Origin: Portulaca oleracea
Taxonomy: Eukaryota; Streptophyta; Magnoliopsida; Caryophyllales; Portulacaceae
DNA length: 64,000 nucleotides
Reading direction: 5' to 3'
NCBI GenBank assembly: GCA_029582165.1
Contig: CM055874.1
Location: forward strand, 28,108,883 to 28,172,882
This document shows positions 24,263-37,239 of this stretch, piece by piece. The position numbers were made by a program, and so were the translations under genes. The notes below the pieces were generated by a model. The model saw only the letters and a program-made list of their open reading frames with translations. It had not been told where the DNA came from and ran no database searches. The first letter of the stretch is position 1. Each line of letters begins with the position of its first letter.

Positions 24263-24280
24263 TGGCGTCATTGCTGGGGA
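24263..24280 (+). promoter_or_regulatory. Primer-binding site, tRNA-Asp type, mutated
   Basis: TGGCGTCATTGCTGGGGA differs from the usual Athila-type site at three positions, each a C-to-T or G-to-A transition. It lies a few bases after the LTR CA terminus. Confidence 0.75.
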
Positions 24281-24439
24281 GCTAGCGCCTCTAATTATTA
24301 GTTTCTTTGATTAGTGGTTGTTTAGATCGATTTCATGCTAGAAATCAGAGTGTCTACGTCATATGGAATTTGATACTTCTTTGGTTCTTTTTGGTGCATG
24401 TAGATTCACTCTAGTGCTTATCAAGCATCATAGGCGTCA

Positions 24440-26705
24440 AGTCCCAATGGTTGAGAGACAAGCTGATTCAACCCATACCTTAACTTCATATTCCGTTTCA
24501 TCCTAAGGCACGGGAGGCAGCCCTATCACATTGCCACCAGTACCAACAAACGCAGTGTTCGAATTCAAGCCTTATCTGCTAGAAGTCTTTGAAAGCAACC
24601 GATTTCATGGGGACATTCCCGAGAGTTCTATTGACCATATCGACAAATTCGAAGATCAGATCAGTTTTGTGCAGATTCCTGGGGTATCGTTAGAATTTAT
24701 GCTACTAAGAAATTCCTCATGGATACTATTATGGAGATGCGACAGAAAATGGCCCTAGATGAGACGACCAAGTAGTTAGAAGCCATCCAAGAGATGCAAG
24801 CCTTGGCATCCACTCTCGTTGACAATGCCACTACATGTGAGTTTTGCATTGGTTCTCATCTCTCTAAACATTGCACAAAGATTCAACAATTGGAGCATGT
24901 GAATGCCATCCATTCTCCTTTAACCAAACAAGTCCCCTTTCACTCCAAAGGAAGTCATGCTCTTAACCAAAACATTCAACACTACCCCTCCCCACAACCC
25001 ATCCCACAACTTCAACCCTCTCAACCACCCCAAGAATCCATGGTATAGAAGTTGTTGCAGCAAATTATGGTGAACCAGAAAAATGACAGGGCTCGTCGCA
25101 GAAGCCTTGAGATCCATTTGACCTAAGTTTCCCAACAAAAGAATCTTTCTCAAACCATTCAATCACAACCTATTCAAAGGGTGCAAGTGAACTCTATTAC
25201 CCTACGGAGTGGAAGAGAAGTTGATGGGCCAGTAGTGGTGAATGAGAGTCCCTTGGAAGAGAAGGAGGGAGATGTTGTGGATATAGCTGAAGAAGAGGAC
25301 ATGGAGGTTGAGAGAGCTAGAGTTGAGAAGAATAAGGAGAAGGTAGTGATTGAGAGAGCTACAAATGAGAAAAAGGAAGAGTTGGGTGAGAGAGAAAAAC
25401 CCAAGAGAGAGTCGAGAAAGGGAAAGAGAATTTGAAGGAGAATGACCATGAGCGACTCGCAGAGCAATTGAAACCATATCGACCACCTATTCTATTTCTT
25501 AGGAGATTGGTTCAACATAAGACTGATGCGAAATTCTCTAAGTTCATTGATATGCTCAAGAAGCTCCAAGTGAATATTCCCTTCTTAGATGCCGTTTCGG
25601 AGGTACCATCCTTCAAAAAGCACTTAAAGAGTCTCTTCACAAATAAGAGAAGAATAGAAGAAAAGTCTACCGTCCACCTTACAGTTGAGTGCATCGCCAT
25701 AATAGGGAGTGAAACCTCGAAGAAACTCGTCGATTCTGACAGTTTCTCTATTCCTTGCACAATAGGGGATATGAAAATCGACAAATCTCTATGCAATGTC
25801 AGGGTGAGTGTGAGTGTTATGCCACACTCAATATGCAAGAAACTCAATTTAAATGATTTGACCCCGACGACAATTAACTTGCAACTCGCCGATAGATCCA
25901 TTAGGAGGCCTCCTGACATATTGGAGGATATCCCGGTGCAAGTGAGGAGTTTCCTTATTCCTTGTGATTTCGTCATACTTGAGATGGACGAAGACGTGAA
26001 TATACCCATCATATTGGGCCGACCTTTCTTAGCTACAACCGGGGCCATGATTGATGTAAAGAAAGGTCGTTTGTCACTTCACGTGGGTAGAGAACGCATT
26101 GACTTCGATCTTGACAACAAGAGAAGGAAACCTCCTTTCAAGGAGTCGTGTTTTAAAGTCAATGCGGTGGCAGAGATTACGGATGAACATCTGGGAGAGT
26201 ACTATTTTCTTGAAGTGGAACCGGATTATTGGGGCGAAAACAATCACCTTGAAACCTTGAAACCTAAGCTGAATGAAGTTGGAGACACCTCCAGCAATAA
26301 CCTCCTCAAGACCGTTCCCATGAGGAAAGAGATTTTGTTGGGTGAAACCTATATTGAGGGCATAGAAGTGAAAGGGGTGACTTTTAAAGGCCCAAGGCCC
26401 AGTAAACCACCTAACACCGTGCTGGAATTACCCTCTACTTCCCTTTGGTCTACCAAACTTTCAAAGAGGCAAGATTCGTATTTGCATAAGGTTGGGAGGC
26501 AATGGAAAAAGAAGAGGAAACGTTGGTGGAAGAAACTAAGGAAGTTGTTACCCCCGTTTCCCTTATGGTTGACTAGATCGCTGAAAGGGCACCCCGATCC
26601 ATTCACGAATCTAATTGAGAAGCCTGGGAAAAAGAGAAAGAAGAGCTGGTGGAAAAGACTGATGATGCTTCTGTCATGTGCCCCGCAACTTTCAAAAATA
26701 AAGTA
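24440..26705 (+). pseudogene. Athila-like gag and protease-like region, degenerate
   Basis: The gag start resembles Athila capsid text (AVFEFKPYLLEVFESNRFHG, about 24546-24605) and breaks off with a likely deletion. A zinc-finger segment CEFCIGSHLSKHC (near 24840-24880) and ITLRSGREVDGP (about 25196-25230) follow in another frame. A 424-codon frame (25432-26706; its first codon is TTG, so it is not a true start) encodes the protease-like domain: LKPYRPPILF, LCNVRVSVSVMPHSICKKLNL, and IILGRPFLATTGAMIDVKKG. The catalytic Asp-x-Gly position now reads Asn-Val-Arg, so the protease is inactive. The frame ends in a basic tail at 26705. Several frameshifts and stops divide gag from protease. Confidence 0.8.
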
Positions 26706-27844
26706 GGTAATCAGGTCGAGCTAGAGACCTAAAATAAGCGCTTTATGGGAGGCACCCTATGTTTTCCATTGCTTTTCTTCTTTTCTATACTTCTTCTTTT
26801 TCTTTTCTTCTTTTTGTTCTTTTCTATTTCTCTTGAGTATTAGTTCTAGGATGAGTGAAAAGAAAAAGGAAGAGAAAAGAGAAAAAATGTAGTGAAAAAA
26901 AGGAAAAGAAGAATAATTAGAAAAAAAGAAGAAAAGAAATGAAAGTCGGGAGTGAAGGGGAAAAAGAAAGTGAGGGTGGATGAAGAAATTTGAAAGAAAA
27001 TAAAGTGCAAGGAAGAGTGAGTAAGTGTAGTATTGTGGTTTTGACTGTGTTAGTGGAGATTTAGAGGAAATATCTCAAAAAGAGAAGAAATCATGGTTTT
27101 TAGGACTTAGTCTCTTTTTGAAGATGGGAATTTTGAGTTTGAGGACATGAAGCTGTGACAGGCGCTACAAGGCTCGTAACGCCCGTCACAGTTGGTGGCT
27201 CAGGAAGAAAAAGAACAATGAGAATTCCAGTCTCATTGCGCCCGTGACACATCTTGTAGCGGCCGCAACGCCATCTTTCCCAAAATCCTCTAGAAGGTTG
27301 ACGCAGGCGTTATGCCGAGTGTAGCGACTGTGACGACGCCCAGGTGAAAAATTCAAATTTCTGGATCTGTCGCGCCCACGACGTCACCGTAGCGCCCGCG
27401 ACCAATCTGAAAACCGCAATATGTTAGCCCTAAAACCCCGACTTCCCTCTTTTCTATTTAATTTTTTTCTTTTTCCTTCCATATGCTCGACCTCCTCTCT
27501 CTCAAAAACTCTAGCGCCCTCGACCTTACATCCCCTCTCACACAAAATCCGACCTCCCCCACTCAAATTTCATCATAGCCGCACCTCCATCTTCTCAATC
27601 TCCACTCCTTTTCGCCCCTTGCAAGCCCTAATCCTCAAACTTCACCCCCAAGAGCTCGATTTGTTTGCTTCTCCATCCAAAGGTCTCAATTGAGGTAACT
27701 TTTGAGTTAATTGTTGTATAAGTTTATTTTCATACTCATTTAGTGTGTTTGCTTGTGCTTGATTTCCTTTTTGAGTCCTAGGTTCTTCACTCGTTGTATA
27801 TCTTCATCACTTGGCACTACTATACACACACATTTGTTCAAGTT
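26706..27844. other. Athila-like internal noncoding region with CpG-rich motifs
   Basis: It contains the Athila-type GGAGGCACC tract (26713-26762), a long AG-rich stretch (26800-27110), and a cluster of CpG-rich words related to those in the LTRs (27150-27410), for example GTCGCGCCCACGAC (27369-27382) and GTAGCGCCCGCGAC (27389-27402). A 90-codon open frame (27421-27693) is Pro/Leu/Ser-rich and unassigned. Confidence 0.6.
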
Positions 27845-29107
27845 ATGGGTAGAAGTAAGAGGTCCCGTGTTGAGGAATCTCCTTCACCACCCCTGGAACC
27901 ATCTTCCCCGGGAAAGGATCGCTACAAAGCTTAACCAGCAATGCAAATCCAATGCGACCCAAAGGCCAAGGTTACCTTCCGGGGTGACTCTCATAAACAA
28001 CGTTATATGAAGTTCAAAGAAAGAAAGATATGCGCTCCAAATGTTTATGACGTGGAAACGTTCAAGGTCGTGTATTGTTAGCCCAGTTTCGATTATTTCA
28101 TCCGAACCCTGGGATGGGAGGTTTTTATAATGATCGATGATTCGATCATTGATCAACCTGTTCTAGAGTTTCTGAGTTCACTACGGGTATACGATGATGG
28201 CACCGAGGAGGCAAAGTTCAACTATCGGGTGGCGAATAAGGAGAAAGAATGCATAGTTCAAGGTTTATGCAGGGCACTAGGTCTACCTTTGGACGGAAGG
28301 TATTATGAGCGATGTGAAAACTTTGATGAACAAGAGGCAAAGAAGCTACTAACATGTTGGAGGAGGATGCATGCGGAGTTGATGGGAGGAAACATGCACT
28401 ATCATTGCCCGCGTAACTCTAAGGGGCAGGATTTTTGCAACTTATCAGTCCGACTCTTACATAGGATTGTAACGAGTTCCGTATTTGGGTGAGATGATGG
28501 GCGACCCAAGGTCCGTACGGACGATTTATTTGTGATCTTCAATGCCATTAGGGGTCGTCGCGTCAACACAGGATCTTGCATTTTGCATTGCCTAAGGGAG
28601 ATCAGCATGGAAAATCGGCCCACAACAATAGGCATGGGCACATTATCTGTCATTTCCTCAAGCATGACGGTTTTGAAGCCTATTTGAACAAGTGGAAGCC
28701 GCCTTACTTCCCAGACCTTATTGATGGAGTTAGGCTGCAAAAGATGGGTATCCTTGCAAAAAGTCGGACCCGTACAATCTACATCCACGGGCACGACGTT
28801 AACAAGACGTCTGTTTACCTGGATCCGGAGAGAGCAGAGGCTTGGCTCGATATTACTAACCCCCACAATCGGTCGTGTGGCCAGCAATATGGTTGCTGAT
28901 GTAGAGTGGGAGGTCCGGATGTGCCTCGGGGATAAGGAGGAAGAGTATGATGAGGAAGAAGGTGAAGAAGAAGAAGATGAGGGAGAAGAAGAAGAAGGAC
29001 ATGCTAGGGGGAATGTCGAAGTAGGAGAAGGAAGTGGAGGCTCGTCATGGTTAGACTCTTTGGGACACATCAACTTTCATCTCGAACAGTTGAGTGTTAA
29101 CTTCTAG
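27845..29107 (+). pseudogene. Athila-type third ORF (putative plant transposon protein domain)
   Basis: One continuous frame begins at ATG 27845 (MGRSKRSRVEE) and ends at TAG 29105-29107. It is interrupted only by nonsense codons at 27932, 28079, 28490 and 28685. It encodes RYMKFKERKICAPNVYDV, IQGLCRALGLPLDG-type text, CNLSVRLLHRIVTSSVFG and DLFVIFNAIRGRRVNTGSCIL. That order fits the domain often annotated as putative plant transposon protein, found downstream of pol in Athila-like elements. The C-terminus is an acidic Glu-rich run followed by GNVEVGEGSGGSSWLDSLGH. The biochemical function of this protein is unknown. With four stops and no frameshift it is a fairly well preserved pseudogene of about 420 codons. 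Confidence 0.7.
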
Positions 29108-31378
29108 TAGCAACAGACCTTACTCCAGAGCCAACACAACTTGCTCGAGAGTCAGCAAGCGTTGTTGGACGCCCAGCTGTCTACACTCAACAATGTTCAT
29201 TCCCAACTGCAGAGGCATGAGGAGTACTTTCAGCAACAAAACCACTAGGGGGTACTATCATTATTCCATCGCTGGCGACAACCGTGCCGGAGAATTACAT
29301 GAACCCTTACTACCCGACTTACTTTCCCTACTACCCGTATCCTCCTCCTTCGGGAGGACCTGAGCAGTAATTTGTAAGTGTCCCCGCCCCCACTTAAACT
29401 TTTTAGTGCTTTTACGTATGTTGTGGGTCACAGATAAGTGTATAGGGGGGTCGCTTCGTAGGGAGATTAGGAGGTGAATAAGTCGCTTGTCATTGGTTTT
29501 GTTGGTCTTTTGTTGTCATGGCTAGGTTGTTCCTTGTGTTGTATGTGATTCCCCATCCTAACATTATCTTGGTTATCGTTTATGAGTCTATTCTCATGGG
29601 TTATTCGGTGGTGGTTGTTGGTTTGCGTTCGATTTTATCGTGTGTAGGACCGGGTGTTGGCGAGTAATCCACCCTCAATTCCCACCTCAAGGAATGAGAT
29701 TCGGGGTTGAGGTTTATCCTAGCCAATGTACATTTTGTCTATATGTTTTCATTCTTTTATTTATTTCTTAGTTAGTTTCATTTCATATTCGTAGTTTTGC
29801 ATGTTAGAACTTATGAATGTAGGTAATTTCATTTGAATATCCTAACCCTATGCATGGTTCTTTTGGATCGTGGATCGAGCATTGTTAAGTGAAGATCATT
29901 GACGTAATCTCCTTCTGTTTCCCCTTTCGGTGTATATAATGATCCTTACTGCATGCTTGATTTTACCCTTTTGGTGGCGCACCCCTGAGTATGTACGTGT
30001 TGGTTATTCTTGTTGTTGGAGCCGTGTTGGCTCGGGTCGCCACCCTTTTACGTGCTAGTTGTTGTTTTGCATGTTTATATCTTGTGCTACCTTTCATGAC
30101 ACTCCCTGACCCATAATGAGGACATTGTGGCGTTTTGAGTGTTGGGGGGAGGAGTGTTATTTGTGTTTTAGGGTAGACCACCTAGCACCTCGTTTTTTCT
30201 TAGTTTTTCTTTAAAATTTGAAAATTTTGAAAAACAATTGAAAATTGTTGTGGAAAATGAAAGAAAAAAGGGAAAAAGTTGTGAAAACCTCAAAAAGAGT
30301 TCATTATTCTTTTAGGAGATGATCTCGTTCACAGTTGTGTACATAGTTGCTTAATTGGCCAAGTTAATCGTTTGGAAGCGGCCGTTATGAACAATAACAG
30401 GCTTTAATTAGGATTATGGTCATGACTTACCCTTATTAGACCCAATCATCGAGTGTGAAAGCAGAATCCTCACCTTATTACACAACCGATTGTGATTTTC
30501 TCGCCCAAAGTTAGAAAGTTTTAGTTGTTCAATGCTCTTGCTCTTCTCAATTAATTAATAAAGTCGGAAATACCAACGATGGTTGGTGTGAGTGGACGAC
30601 GCTCACATCCCTTAAGTATAATGTTTGCGGATGGAGCAACCCAAATTGGAAAGGTAACCTTTTGCAAGGCCGGTTCAATACCCGAAAAAAAACGGACACT
30701 CTAAAAACCCGAGAAAAGAAAAAAAATGAAAAAGATAAAAGATAAAAAAGGAGCAAAGAAGAAAAAAAACATGGAAGTCGAATAAGATGGTGAAACTCTT
30801 TTCCATGTCTCCTACGTCCGTCACAAAGCCAAGGGCGACGCTAAATGGATGAGGGTGACACATAGCTTAAAAAGTAAAGTAATAAAACCCGATCTTGAGC
30901 ATGAAAATTACTTTGACTAACCGACCTAAGCTAGAAAAGATCAGTTGGGGCCCACATGTACCCGTGCACGAGGATTTAGCTCTTTATGAGATGCTCGGGG
31001 TTGAAAATCTCAAAGATTGGCAGTTATCCGACCTAGATGTCCTGGTTTGTCCATATTTATCCTTTCCATTTGATTGATGGGGCTGATTGGGGAACTAGGT
31101 GCATTGTTGGGGACGCGATTATCTTCTTCTTCTTCCTTTCTTTTTAGCTTTGTTTTTCACCTTTCCTTCTTTCCTTTTCCCTTTTTCATGGCTTTTGTGG
31201 GTATAGCGCTATAAACCGTCACGAGACCCACCTCGTCCACTTGGGTTGTCGGGGGGTTTAAAGGACTTGGTGCATACGCTAAATGCACTCGTTTCCTCCC
31301 ACTAAAGTGGAGTAGTTGTTTAGATAATTTAGTTTTGTCTATTTTGCTCGGGACAAGCAAAAGCTCAAGTGTAGGGGG
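29108..31378. other. 3' untranslated internal region of the Athila-like element
   Basis: Noncoding, with Gln-rich relic coding sequence to about 29270, then AT-rich sequence, an A-rich stretch (30200-30300, 30690-30790), and a polypurine tract ending at 31378 just before the right LTR. Confidence 0.55.
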
Positions 31379-32953
31379 TGTTTAGGCCCATTTTTAGGCC
31401 TAAATTACGCTCCCGAGCTTGCTCTTTTTTCTCGATTCCGAGTCGTTTTCCTTATTGTTACTGGTTTTTAGTTCTTTTGTAGGTTTCTCACTTTTGAAGA
31501 ATAAAACAAGGAGAATGAGCGTTTTAAGGCAATTTTAGGGAGTCTTGGAGGATTTGCCAAGCCAAGCCAAGCCAAGTATCAAAGACAAGCGAAGCCAGGA
31601 CGGGAAGACTTCTAAAAAAGAAGCATTCTAGGGTCATCGCACCCGCTACCAGCCTTGTAGCGGGCGCGACAAGGGCCGGTTTGTTGCCCAGAACTGTCGC
31701 CCCTGCTATGAAATCGTAGCGAGCGCTACGCCCAGAGAGGTTTGGACCCGAAGGCCGTGTCACCCGCGACGCTGGACTTAGCGAAATTTGAGGAGGTTGC
31801 CTGCACAGAATGGTCATGCCCGCGTACCCGCGCGAAAACCAAATCACCTCCTATATTTTGCTCCGTCGCGCCCGCTACACCAGTCGTCGTGCCCACGACG
31901 ACCCTGTTTTTTGCGCGCTGAAACGACTAAAACGGTTGTGTTTTATATAACTTCCATGCCTTGTATATATATTTTTTAGAGAAGATTTTATTAGGGAGTT
32001 TTGATTATTATTGTTTATTCTAGTTTTAGTGAGAGAAAGTGAGTGATTAGTGAGTAATTAGAGAGATTTCTATTTAGATTATTGCTTTGATTTTGTTTGT
32101 ATTGAAGAATCCAAGTTTCAACAATTGAAGTGTTGTGAAGGCCATCAATTTCCTTATTCATCCTTTACTTGTTTCATCATTATAGGTGTATTCTCATCCT
32201 TGCTTTACTATTTTCTTTGTTAATTACCTCCTTGTTAATTTGATTGTTCTTGATTGTTATTTGGATTACTTTGCTTGAGATTATCCTATTTTATGTTAGA
32301 GATCATGTTTAGGTTTGGTTTTGTTCATGTTAGTATAGTTATAGTGATGATTAGTGGCTAGAGACCCTATGGGTTAGGGGGTGATTAGGGGTGTTGATAG
32401 GTGATTAGGAGTAGATTAGCAATTTAGGGAATAATCAGGCCTAAAATCAATTTCCCACCCTAGTCCTTCCTTCAAGTTTAGTGCATTAGGTCCGAGAGCT
32501 CTCTAATGTACTGACTGATTGTTAAGGGAAGGCTAGGGACGTGATAGTTAGTCGCTCGCTCACGAGAATGAGGATGGGACTAACTAGGGAATTCTGCTGT
32601 ATTAACCCTCCGCGTTCGTGGTGGGCTTTGAGGTGGTTAATCTGGACTACCATCGAGAGAGGGAGGCCGGTGGGTCTTTTCTAGCAGAATCCCTACTTGA
32701 CTTTCTCCCGCTTTTTACTCCTTAATTGCAAAACCTACTACCCTTGATCCTGTTGACATCCTAAAGCCCCCGAAGCCCATTTCTACCTTTTGACCGAACC
32801 TTTACCTGTTTGTTTATCTGTTATCCTTAGGGAACCCACCAACCTTTCTTGATTCCCTAGTGATCTTGACTTTTACCTCGACCTAGATCTTTTAGCTAAG
32901 GCCCCCAGCTCCCTGAGAAGAACGAAAAAATCGGTCATACAAATCGCTATATA
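31379..32953 (+). repeat. Right LTR of the Athila-like element
   Basis: Begins TGTTTAGGCCC directly after the polypurine tract and ends near 32949-32953, where similarity to the left LTR stops. It has the partner motif GTAGCGGGCGCGAC at 31657-31670 and extra CpG-rich words (CCGTCGCGCCCGCTAC near 31865) missing from the left copy. Confidence 0.85.
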
Positions 32954-34100
32954 GTATGGGCTCAAAGCAAATCTCATGCAACAACGAGAGGTGCACGTTA
33001 TGGAAGATTTTGAGTACTTAAAGAATTTGTGTGTAAAACTTGAAGCTCGAAACGAGAAAGTCACGGCCTCACAAGGATGGGAAAACTCTAGTTCTAACTA
33101 AAGGGTGACTGACACACCCAGCAACCCACCTATAGACATGGAAACCCCCATGTCATCAAGAAGTACAAAACCTACACCTCGTATAGTCCTATAGACAACA
33201 CTTATACTCATGCCCTGAAATGATTACTAAACAAGGGAAAACTTGAACTCCCTATTATAAAGCCTAACTAGAAGATAACCCACAGGGGTGGGATGATGCT
33301 CTATATTGCAATTATCATCGATGCAAAGGTAATGACACTGAGAATTGTTTTACCTTTAAGAATAAACTTGAAGACATGTTCTGATCAGGGAAATTGGCAT
33401 TGTGAATCGCAGCATAGAAGACCAACTAAAGCAAGGATCATTCAGATGCAAGCTGTGAGCAAACATGCATGGAACCCTACCAAAGGGAACCCCATCAAAG
33501 TATGTTGTGATAAGCATCAACAAGAAGAAAGAAGACTAAGAAAATAAGAAAGAAGGACAAGGATGAAACTCATACAAAGGGAAAACAACAAGAACAACCT
33601 CCCATGCAATACGTTTTGACACGGTAGGTAGCCTTACCCCCATGAACATAAGTTCATAGAGAAACAAAAACAATGAAAACATGAAAAAAAAAGAGATGAA
33701 AAAAGTTTAGAAAAAAGTAAGGAAAAGAAGTAGAGGGCCAAAGGTGAAACCATCTGTCTACCGTTACATGCACACTTTCTAAACCCCTCAAGCCTCCACT
33801 TTCAAGCCTCTAAGCCTGCATACACTTGTCCAAGCCTCTAAGCCTTCATATCCTCACACCTCATTACACCCTTAAACTCTCACTTCCATCCCGTTCAAAC
33901 CTTGTTGCATCCTTAAGCCTTCACATATATGTCTTCCCAAACTGTTCATCTGTACCCTCGAGCCTACCTTACCAAACTCTCCTCGAGGGATCAACCCTCT
34001 AAAGTTTGACCTTATCAAATACGAAAGGCATGACCTACACTCGATACGTAGGAGAACCTCTTTAAGGTCAGCCGCTATAATTCGCTTGATAAATCATTTA
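32954..34100 (+). pseudogene. Older gypsy (Tat/Ogre-like) gag relic
   Basis: Immediately right of the Athila-like LTR, the frame around 33285-33385 reads GWDDALYCNYHRCKGNDTENCFTFKNKLEDMF followed by a stop. This is the Cys/His-containing gag segment seen in Tat/Ogre-type gypsy elements. Upstream, VMEDFEYLKNLCVKLEARNEK (about 32997-33060) may be part of the same gag. Downstream, GATACGTAGGAGAACC-like sequence (about 34040) also recalls this group. Stops and shifts are numerous and no other domain was seen. The Athila-like element probably inserted into this older copy. Confidence 0.4.
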
Positions 34101-34660
34101 TTGTTCAAGAATTAGGTCTTTGAGTAAGTGAGAAATACTATCATAAACCTCCCTACATCTTTCATTAGACTTGGATAATATCCAAAGCCAAACAAACCTC
34201 TCCCCACCTCTTCTCGTATGAAGTGAATTCATCCTTTCCGACCATCTCTGAGACATGTTCATCCATTGATTATCTTCTCTATCGTATACCTTTTCGGGTC
34301 TTCCATTTGACGCACCCATATACAACCATTTCTCTTGCCAATAAACCCCTCCATTCACAAAACGATCCCTACATTCTAAGGTCCAATAGATATCATAGCC
34401 ACTCCTTTGTCTCCATGAACATGTCAGACCATCATTAGCTTCTTTTGATCAGCCCTTTTCGTCCCTTTATACCCCTTGACCCTTCTAGAGCTTTTTGGCT
34501 TGGTCATTAGTGCAATTATAAGATTCACTACTTGATGTCCACTCTCAGTACACTTGAGCGAGGGCATACTCTTTAGTAAAGAGCAAAAGCCAACCACATC
34601 AAAATAACGGCTAACTGAAAACAACATATGTGAGAGCATAATTGTGCATATGCGCACGTA
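34101..34660. other. Unassigned sequence
   Basis: No gene or element recognised on either strand between the gypsy relic and the microsatellite cluster. Confidence 0.4.
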
Positions 34661-34665
34661 CACAC

Positions 34666-34666
<1 letters not shown>

Positions 34667-34701
<35 letters not shown>

Positions 34702-34719
34702 TGTATGTATGTATGTATG

Positions 34720-34756
<37 letters not shown>

Positions 34757-34857
34757 TGCACATGTTTTGTTCATTGCCGCTGTGATTTATCATACGTGGT
34801 ATGAACGTAATTGTAGAGCCTTTCAGAACGTGGAAAGGGACACTATATATATATATG

Positions 34858-34911
<54 letters not shown>

Positions 34912-35001
34912 GTGTGTACATGTTTTGTTTATTGCCACTGTGATTTATCATACGTGGTATGAACGTAATTGTAGAGCCTTTTAGAACGTGGAAAGGGACT
35001 A
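34667..35001. repeat. Tandem duplication of a (ATGT/AT)n tract plus 90-bp unit
   Basis: Two adjacent units each consist of an ATGT/AT microsatellite (34667-34756 and 34843-34911) followed by a nearly identical 90-bp segment (34754-34842 and 34911-35001) containing TCATACGTGGTATGAACG. The copies differ at only a few positions. Confidence 0.85.
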
Positions 35002-35194
35002 TAAGGTGGAGGCCATGCTTATGGCACAAGATGTTTATTTTCGAACCAGTTGAGTTGGTTGTTGCTTTGTATTTGTTTTGATTTTTTTTTATGGTACTGC
35101 TTGTTATCTTTGAGAGGGGGCCTTCGGGTCTAGTTTTTCCCTCTTTGTATTTGGACACTGTTTTATTTTGTAATGGAATTGACTTACCATTTCT

Positions 35195-35198
<4 letters not shown>
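35002..35198 (+). mobile_element. Possible LINE 3' end, plus strand
   Basis: TCTAGTTTTTCCCTCTTTG then GGACACTGTTTTATTTTGTAATGGAATTGACTTACC resembles 3' untranslated tails of plant L1-type LINEs. It runs directly into the AT microsatellite. No coding sequence supports it. Confidence 0.3.
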
Positions 35199-35810
<612 letters not shown>

Positions 35811-36888
35811 TGTTGGGTTTGGACCCGAGCTTCCATGCCTGGGTTTGTGAAAAGAGACTCAAAGGATAAAAACCCGACCCGACAATCTCGAACGAAACCC
35901 ACCCGACCTCTAGCATTCACGAATTGTTACATCTTTGTAAAGGGTGGGGTGATCAGTGTCACGATGGAATGGCTTAGGCAAGTTGCACGTTGGACGAGCT
36001 TGGAGAGGCTCGGGACTTGCTTCCGACCCGGAGGCCTTGGGACCGGGCTGGGTCGTCCCGGGAATGAAGAGTGTCGAGGCTCGGAAGTACCCAAGGACCT
36101 GAAAAGTCGAGGCAGAATGAGGGCCGACAAACAGCAGCATTGCTCGACCGAGTCAGCTAGGAGCCACGCCTGCGCCCAGTTGCTGCAAGAGAAGGTCGCG
36201 CCCGCGACCCGTTTCGTCGCGCCCGCGACCTGCGTTGTCCAGCGACGAGCTGTTGGGGGCAGACGAATGACTCACCCGAGTCAGTAATGGCGCACCCGCG
36301 CCGTTCTCGCGACACTTCTCTAGGCAAATTTAGGGCTGTTTTTGGTTTAATTTTAGGGCTGTTTTTAGGCAGATTTCGAGTCAGTAATGGCGTGCCGAGA
36401 CTTAATTTAGGGCTGTTTTTGGTTTAATTTTATGCTTTAATATAAATAGCTCGTTTAGCACCCTTTTCTAGGCAGATTATGATATTGAATGAATTGCCAA
36501 GGCATTGTTAGAGTTTTCTCCCTTTTCTCTTAAAAATCTAGACTACTTTATACAATCTTTTGGTGGTGTTTCTAGTCATTCCTTTATTGATCATTTGGTG
36601 GTTGTTTCCTTTATGATGGTCATGGTGGGGTGTTAGGCTTTGGTGGTGGACTACCTTTATCCAAGGTCATATCCAATCCCATTTGGTGTTCAAGGTTATT
36701 GATATTGGTTGATTTTGGTTATTATTCTTGTTATTATTCAAGTTTAAGGCTATTGATGAGAAGTTTAAGCATGGGTGATTGAGATGTTCATCTTTCTGCT
36801 CTCATTCTATTGTTCATGGATTTCTCTCCTCTCAACTACAACAACAAACTCAAGCTAAAATCGTCACCCCCCACCGCGCCACGCTCCA
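35811..36888 (+). repeat. LTR-A of the gypsy array
   Basis: 1078 bases. It carries two GTCGCGCCCGCGAC motifs (36195-36208 and 36216-36229) and TATAAATAG at 36441-36449. It is about 100 bases longer than LTRs B and C because a segment containing AGGGCTGTTTTTGG is repeated before the TATA box. Confidence 0.9.
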
Positions 36889-36890
36889 GT

Positions 36891-36902
36891 TGGTATCAGA
36901 GC
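36891..36902 (+). promoter_or_regulatory. Primer-binding site (tRNA-Met type) after LTR-A
   Basis: TGGTATCAGAGC lies two bases beyond the LTR terminus. The identical site follows LTR-B (from 40260) and LTR-C (from 43634). Confidence 0.9.
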
Positions 36903-37239
36903 TACGGTTTGTTCTAGCTTGAGTTTTCATTTTTGTTCTTGCAAGTAGTGATTTCTATTGTTGGTTTTTGTTGGTTTTGATTGAAATATTGGTGTTCCCC
37001 ATCCCTTGTGCCTCCAAGTGTGTTGGAGAAGTTGCTATTGCTATTGTGTTTATTGATTTTGATGCATTTTGGAGCTTTGAGGAAGAGTTGGAAATTTTTG
37101 CCCACAAGGTGTTCGATAAAATGCCCAAGTGAGAAAAACACCAAGAACCCTTAGCCAAACACAAGCCAACTACAAATTAAACCCCAAATTCCACAAAATA
37201 TTCCCAAACACATTCCGTCCCTCACCTTTTCCCCTCGTT

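Larger units (their letters stand above)
22722..32953 (+). mobile_element. Athila-like Ty3/gypsy retrotransposon lacking pol
   Basis: Two long direct repeats beginning TGTTTAGGCCCATTTTTAGG (22722 and 31379) bound a 7.1-kb internal region. A primer-binding site resembling the tRNA-Asp type used by Athila elements follows the left LTR, and a purine tract (GTGTAGGGGG, 31369-31378) precedes the right one. Internal order is degenerate gag with zinc finger, protease-like region, the tract AAGCGCTTTATGGGAGGCACC (around 26735) typical of Athila-type elements, then a separate ORF with a plant transposon-associated domain. Reverse transcriptase, RNase H and integrase are missing between protease and that tract. 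TATAG occurs just outside the left LTR and at the right LTR end (32950-32954), a possible target duplication. Confidence 0.85.

Noticed and set aside
28402..29073. 223-codon minus-strand frame, Ser/Pro-rich
   Set aside because: Antisense shadow of the acidic C-terminal half of the Athila third ORF.
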